A DNA stretch of 35,568 nt, taken from Sandaracinaceae bacterium (GTDB taxonomy: Bacteria > Myxococcota_A > Polyangia > Polyangiales > Sandaracinaceae). The stretch spans positions 1 to 35,568 of the forward strand of contig JAVJQK010000032.1 in assembly GCA_040218145.1 (NCBI GenBank). Direction: 5' to 3'. Positions 34,191 to 35,568 of this stretch are shown in pieces (the stretch's first letter is position 1; the number at the start of each line of letters is the position of its first letter). Made by a program: the position numbers and the translations under genes. Below the pieces are notes generated by a model. It had not been told where the DNA came from. It saw nothing but the letters and a program-made list of their open reading frames with translations, and searched no databases.

Positions 34191-35417
34191 TCAGCCGGTC
34201 GCCGCGAGCGCGGCGTCGAGCGCGGTCGTCAGGCGATCGACCTCGTCGAGGGTGTTGTAGTGAACGGCGCTGGCCCGGACGACGCCGTCCTCGCGATCGC
34301 GCACGCCCAGCCCCTCCATCGCGCGCGCCGCGTAGAAGTGGCCGTGACGGATGGCGACCCCTCGCGCCTCGGTCGCGCGCGGCACGTCGGCGGAGCGCAG
34401 CCCCTCGACCCGGAAGGTCACCGTGGGCACGCGGCGCGCGGGATCGGCGTCGGGGTGACCCAGGAGCCGCACCCGCGGGTGCGCGCGCAGGAAGGTGAGC
34501 AGGCGGTCGGCGATCTGCGACTCGTGGGCGGCGATGAGCGCGAACGCGCCGTCGAGCCGGCCCCCTCCGCCGTGGTGTCGGTCCAGCGCCTCGAGGTACT
34601 CGACGATGCCGGGCAGGCCGGCCGCGAGCTCGTGGCTGACGTTGCCCGGCATCAGCTCGTAGGCGCCGCTGCCGTCGAGGAAGTCGTGGTTCTGGTTCTC
34701 GAGCGAGGCGCGGAGATCCGCCGACACGTAGAGCGCGCCGAGGTGGGGGCCGTAGACCTTGTAGAGGCTGAGCCCGTAGGCGTCGGCGCCCAGCGCGCGC
34801 ACGTCCACGCGCCGATGTGGGGCGAACGCGACCCCGTCGATCACCGCGCGCGCCCCCGCGGCGTGGATGCGCTCCACGAAGGCGCGCGCGTCGTGCAGCG
34901 TCCCCACCACGTTCGAGCAGTGGCTGAACGCGACGAGCTTGGTCTTGTCGCTCAATACGGCGTCGAGCCCCTCGAGCGTGAGCGCGTGCGTGTCCCGGCT
35001 CATCGCCCACTCGCGCAGCGTCGCCCCCCGCGCCTTCGCCATGCGCACCCACGCGCCCCGGTTCGCCTCGTGGTCGACGTCCGTCACGACGATCTCGTCG
35101 CCGGGGCCCACCTGCGCCGCGAAGGCGTGGCTCAGCACGTACATGTTCATGCTGGTCGAGTCGCCGAGCACGACGTCGGCCACGTCGGCGTTCATCAGCC
35201 TGGCGGCGGCCAGCTTGCCCGCCTCGACCCGCTCGGTGGCGCGCACGGAGCGGCGGTAGCTCGCGTCCAGCTGCACCATGTCGTGGGACAGGTACTCGTG
35301 GGTGCGGCGCACGACCCCGTCGACCGGCAGGCTCCCGCCCGCGTTCTCGAAGAACGCCAGCTCATCGTCCAGGCCGGGGAAGCGCGCCCGGACCCACTCG
35401 GTGTCGAGATCGACCAT
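34191..35417 (-). CDS. Class V aminotransferase, cysteine-desulfurase-like
   Basis: ATG 35415-35417 gives 408 aa. The frame extends 33 codons further to an ATG inside the palindromic repeat (MLQHFRG start), but that extension is rich in Arg/Glu and not conserved in the family, so it is rejected. The fold type I PLP signature is complete: FFENAGGSLPVDGVV near the N-terminus, STSMNMYVLSHAF (phosphate site), VTDVDHEANRGAW, HCSNVVGTLHD, VIDGVAFAPHRR (PLP Asp) and YGLSLYKVYGPH (PLP Lys). It resembles the SufS-like subgroup known as cysteine desulfurase-like protein of the VC1184 type; a desulfurase cysteine in the usual C-terminal loop is not evident. It could instead be a lyase or aminotransferase. 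It is not next to a suf or isc operon. Confidence 0.85.
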   Translation of the reverse strand: MVDLDTEWVRARFPGLDDELAFFENAGGSLPVDGVVRRTHEYLSHDMVQLDASYRRSVRATERVEAGKLAAARLMNADVADVVLGDSTSMNMYVLSHAFAAQVGPGDEIVVTDVDHEANRGAWVRMAKARGATLREWAMSRDTHALTLEGLDAVLSDKTKLVAFSHCSNVVGTLHDARAFVERIHAAGARAVIDGVAFAPHRRVDVRALGADAYGLSLYKVYGPHLGALYVSADLRASLENQNHDFLDGSGAYELMPGNVSHELAAGLPGIVEYLEALDRHHGGGGRLDGAFALIAAHESQIADRLLTFLRAHPRVRLLGHPDADPARRVPTVTFRVEGLRSADVPRATEARGVAIRHGHFYAARAMEGLGVRDREDGVVRASAVHYNTLDEVDRLTTALDAALAATG

Positions 35418-35465
35418 GGGCGGAAGACTAACAGTCCGTTGAAGAACCTCGCTCCTCGTCTCTCG

Positions 35466-35527
35466 GGCGGGACGACCCGTCTCTCGGCCCGTGTCTCCTC
35501 GAAAATGCTGAAGCATTTCCTCGTCGC
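35466..35527 (-). repeat. Dispersed palindromic repeat, right copy
   Basis: On the minus strand the core AAATGCT-TC-AGCATTT is a 7-bp inverted repeat (35503-35509 and 35512-35518 on the plus strand). The flanks match the left copy at 39-101. Its ATG (35514-35516) opens a frame that runs into the aminotransferase gene as MLQHFRG. Just downstream on the minus strand, CCGAGAGACG occurs twice around GGGTCGTCCCG. Confidence 0.6.
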
Positions 35528-35568
35528 CCCGAACCGAGAACCGGGCCGTCGCGCTCCGAGATCCTTCG

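Overview
The window is very GC-rich, with long open frames on both strands. It looks like a chromosomal piece of a myxobacterium-like organism (Myxococcota, possibly Sandaracinus-like). The evidence is several multi-domain histidine kinases, a Ser/Thr kinase with a PEGA-like and a formylglycine-enzyme-like tail, many lipoproteins, secreted c-type haem proteins, a possible MYXO-CTERM-type tail, a glycine-rich RRM protein and a plant/chlamydia-type enoyl-ACP reductase. I saw no tRNA, rRNA, CRISPR array, insertion sequence or phage gene. Taxonomy is inferred from gene content only.

Layout. 1-616: a GNAT acetyltransferase whose first codons lie in a dispersed palindromic repeat; a second copy sits in inverted orientation at the other end of the window (35466-35527). 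617-1177: non-coding, with three 39-bp tandem units, scattered partial copies and a row of hairpins. 1178-7830: a redox/envelope locus. On the minus strand are an 11-haem lipoprotein, a DUF3570 predicted beta-barrel and a tiny DUF4266 lipoprotein; divergent to them are a TlpA-like thioredoxin and an outer-membrane-like protein. 7883-9394: a soluble histidine kinase. 9403-11592: three secreted proteins with one c-type haem site each. 11599-20412: five minus-strand genes closely spaced (cysM, osmC-like, GAF histidine kinase, HPt-REC-GGDEF-REC protein, SNF2 helicase), with a cysE-type serine acetyltransferase divergent from cysM. 21555-25289: an unrecognised 206-aa protein converging on a kinase-PEGA-FGE-like gene, with a small membrane/coiled-coil protein upstream of the kinase. 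25420-26930: RRM protein and, divergently, FabI. 27174-28230: a TPR-like protein, then two gene tails with missing 5' parts. 28262-35417: VWA lipoprotein, CAP-like lipoprotein, SDR plus hybrid histidine kinase, and a class V aminotransferase (cysteine-desulfurase-like).

How the genes may work together. The strongest functional unit is 1.2-7.8 kb. A secreted multihaem cytochrome next to a predicted outer-membrane barrel and a small lipoprotein, with a periplasmic thioredoxin across the shared promoter region, has the composition expected of an outer-membrane electron conduit built from families not usually described as one. The second unit joins cysteine synthesis (cysE/cysM) and an OsmC-like thiol protein to a sensor kinase and a diguanylate-cyclase phosphorelay protein. 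The sensor kinase there has no ATG, GTG or TTG ahead of its first GAF domain; an ATT codon with a perfect Shine-Dalgarno spacing is the best start.
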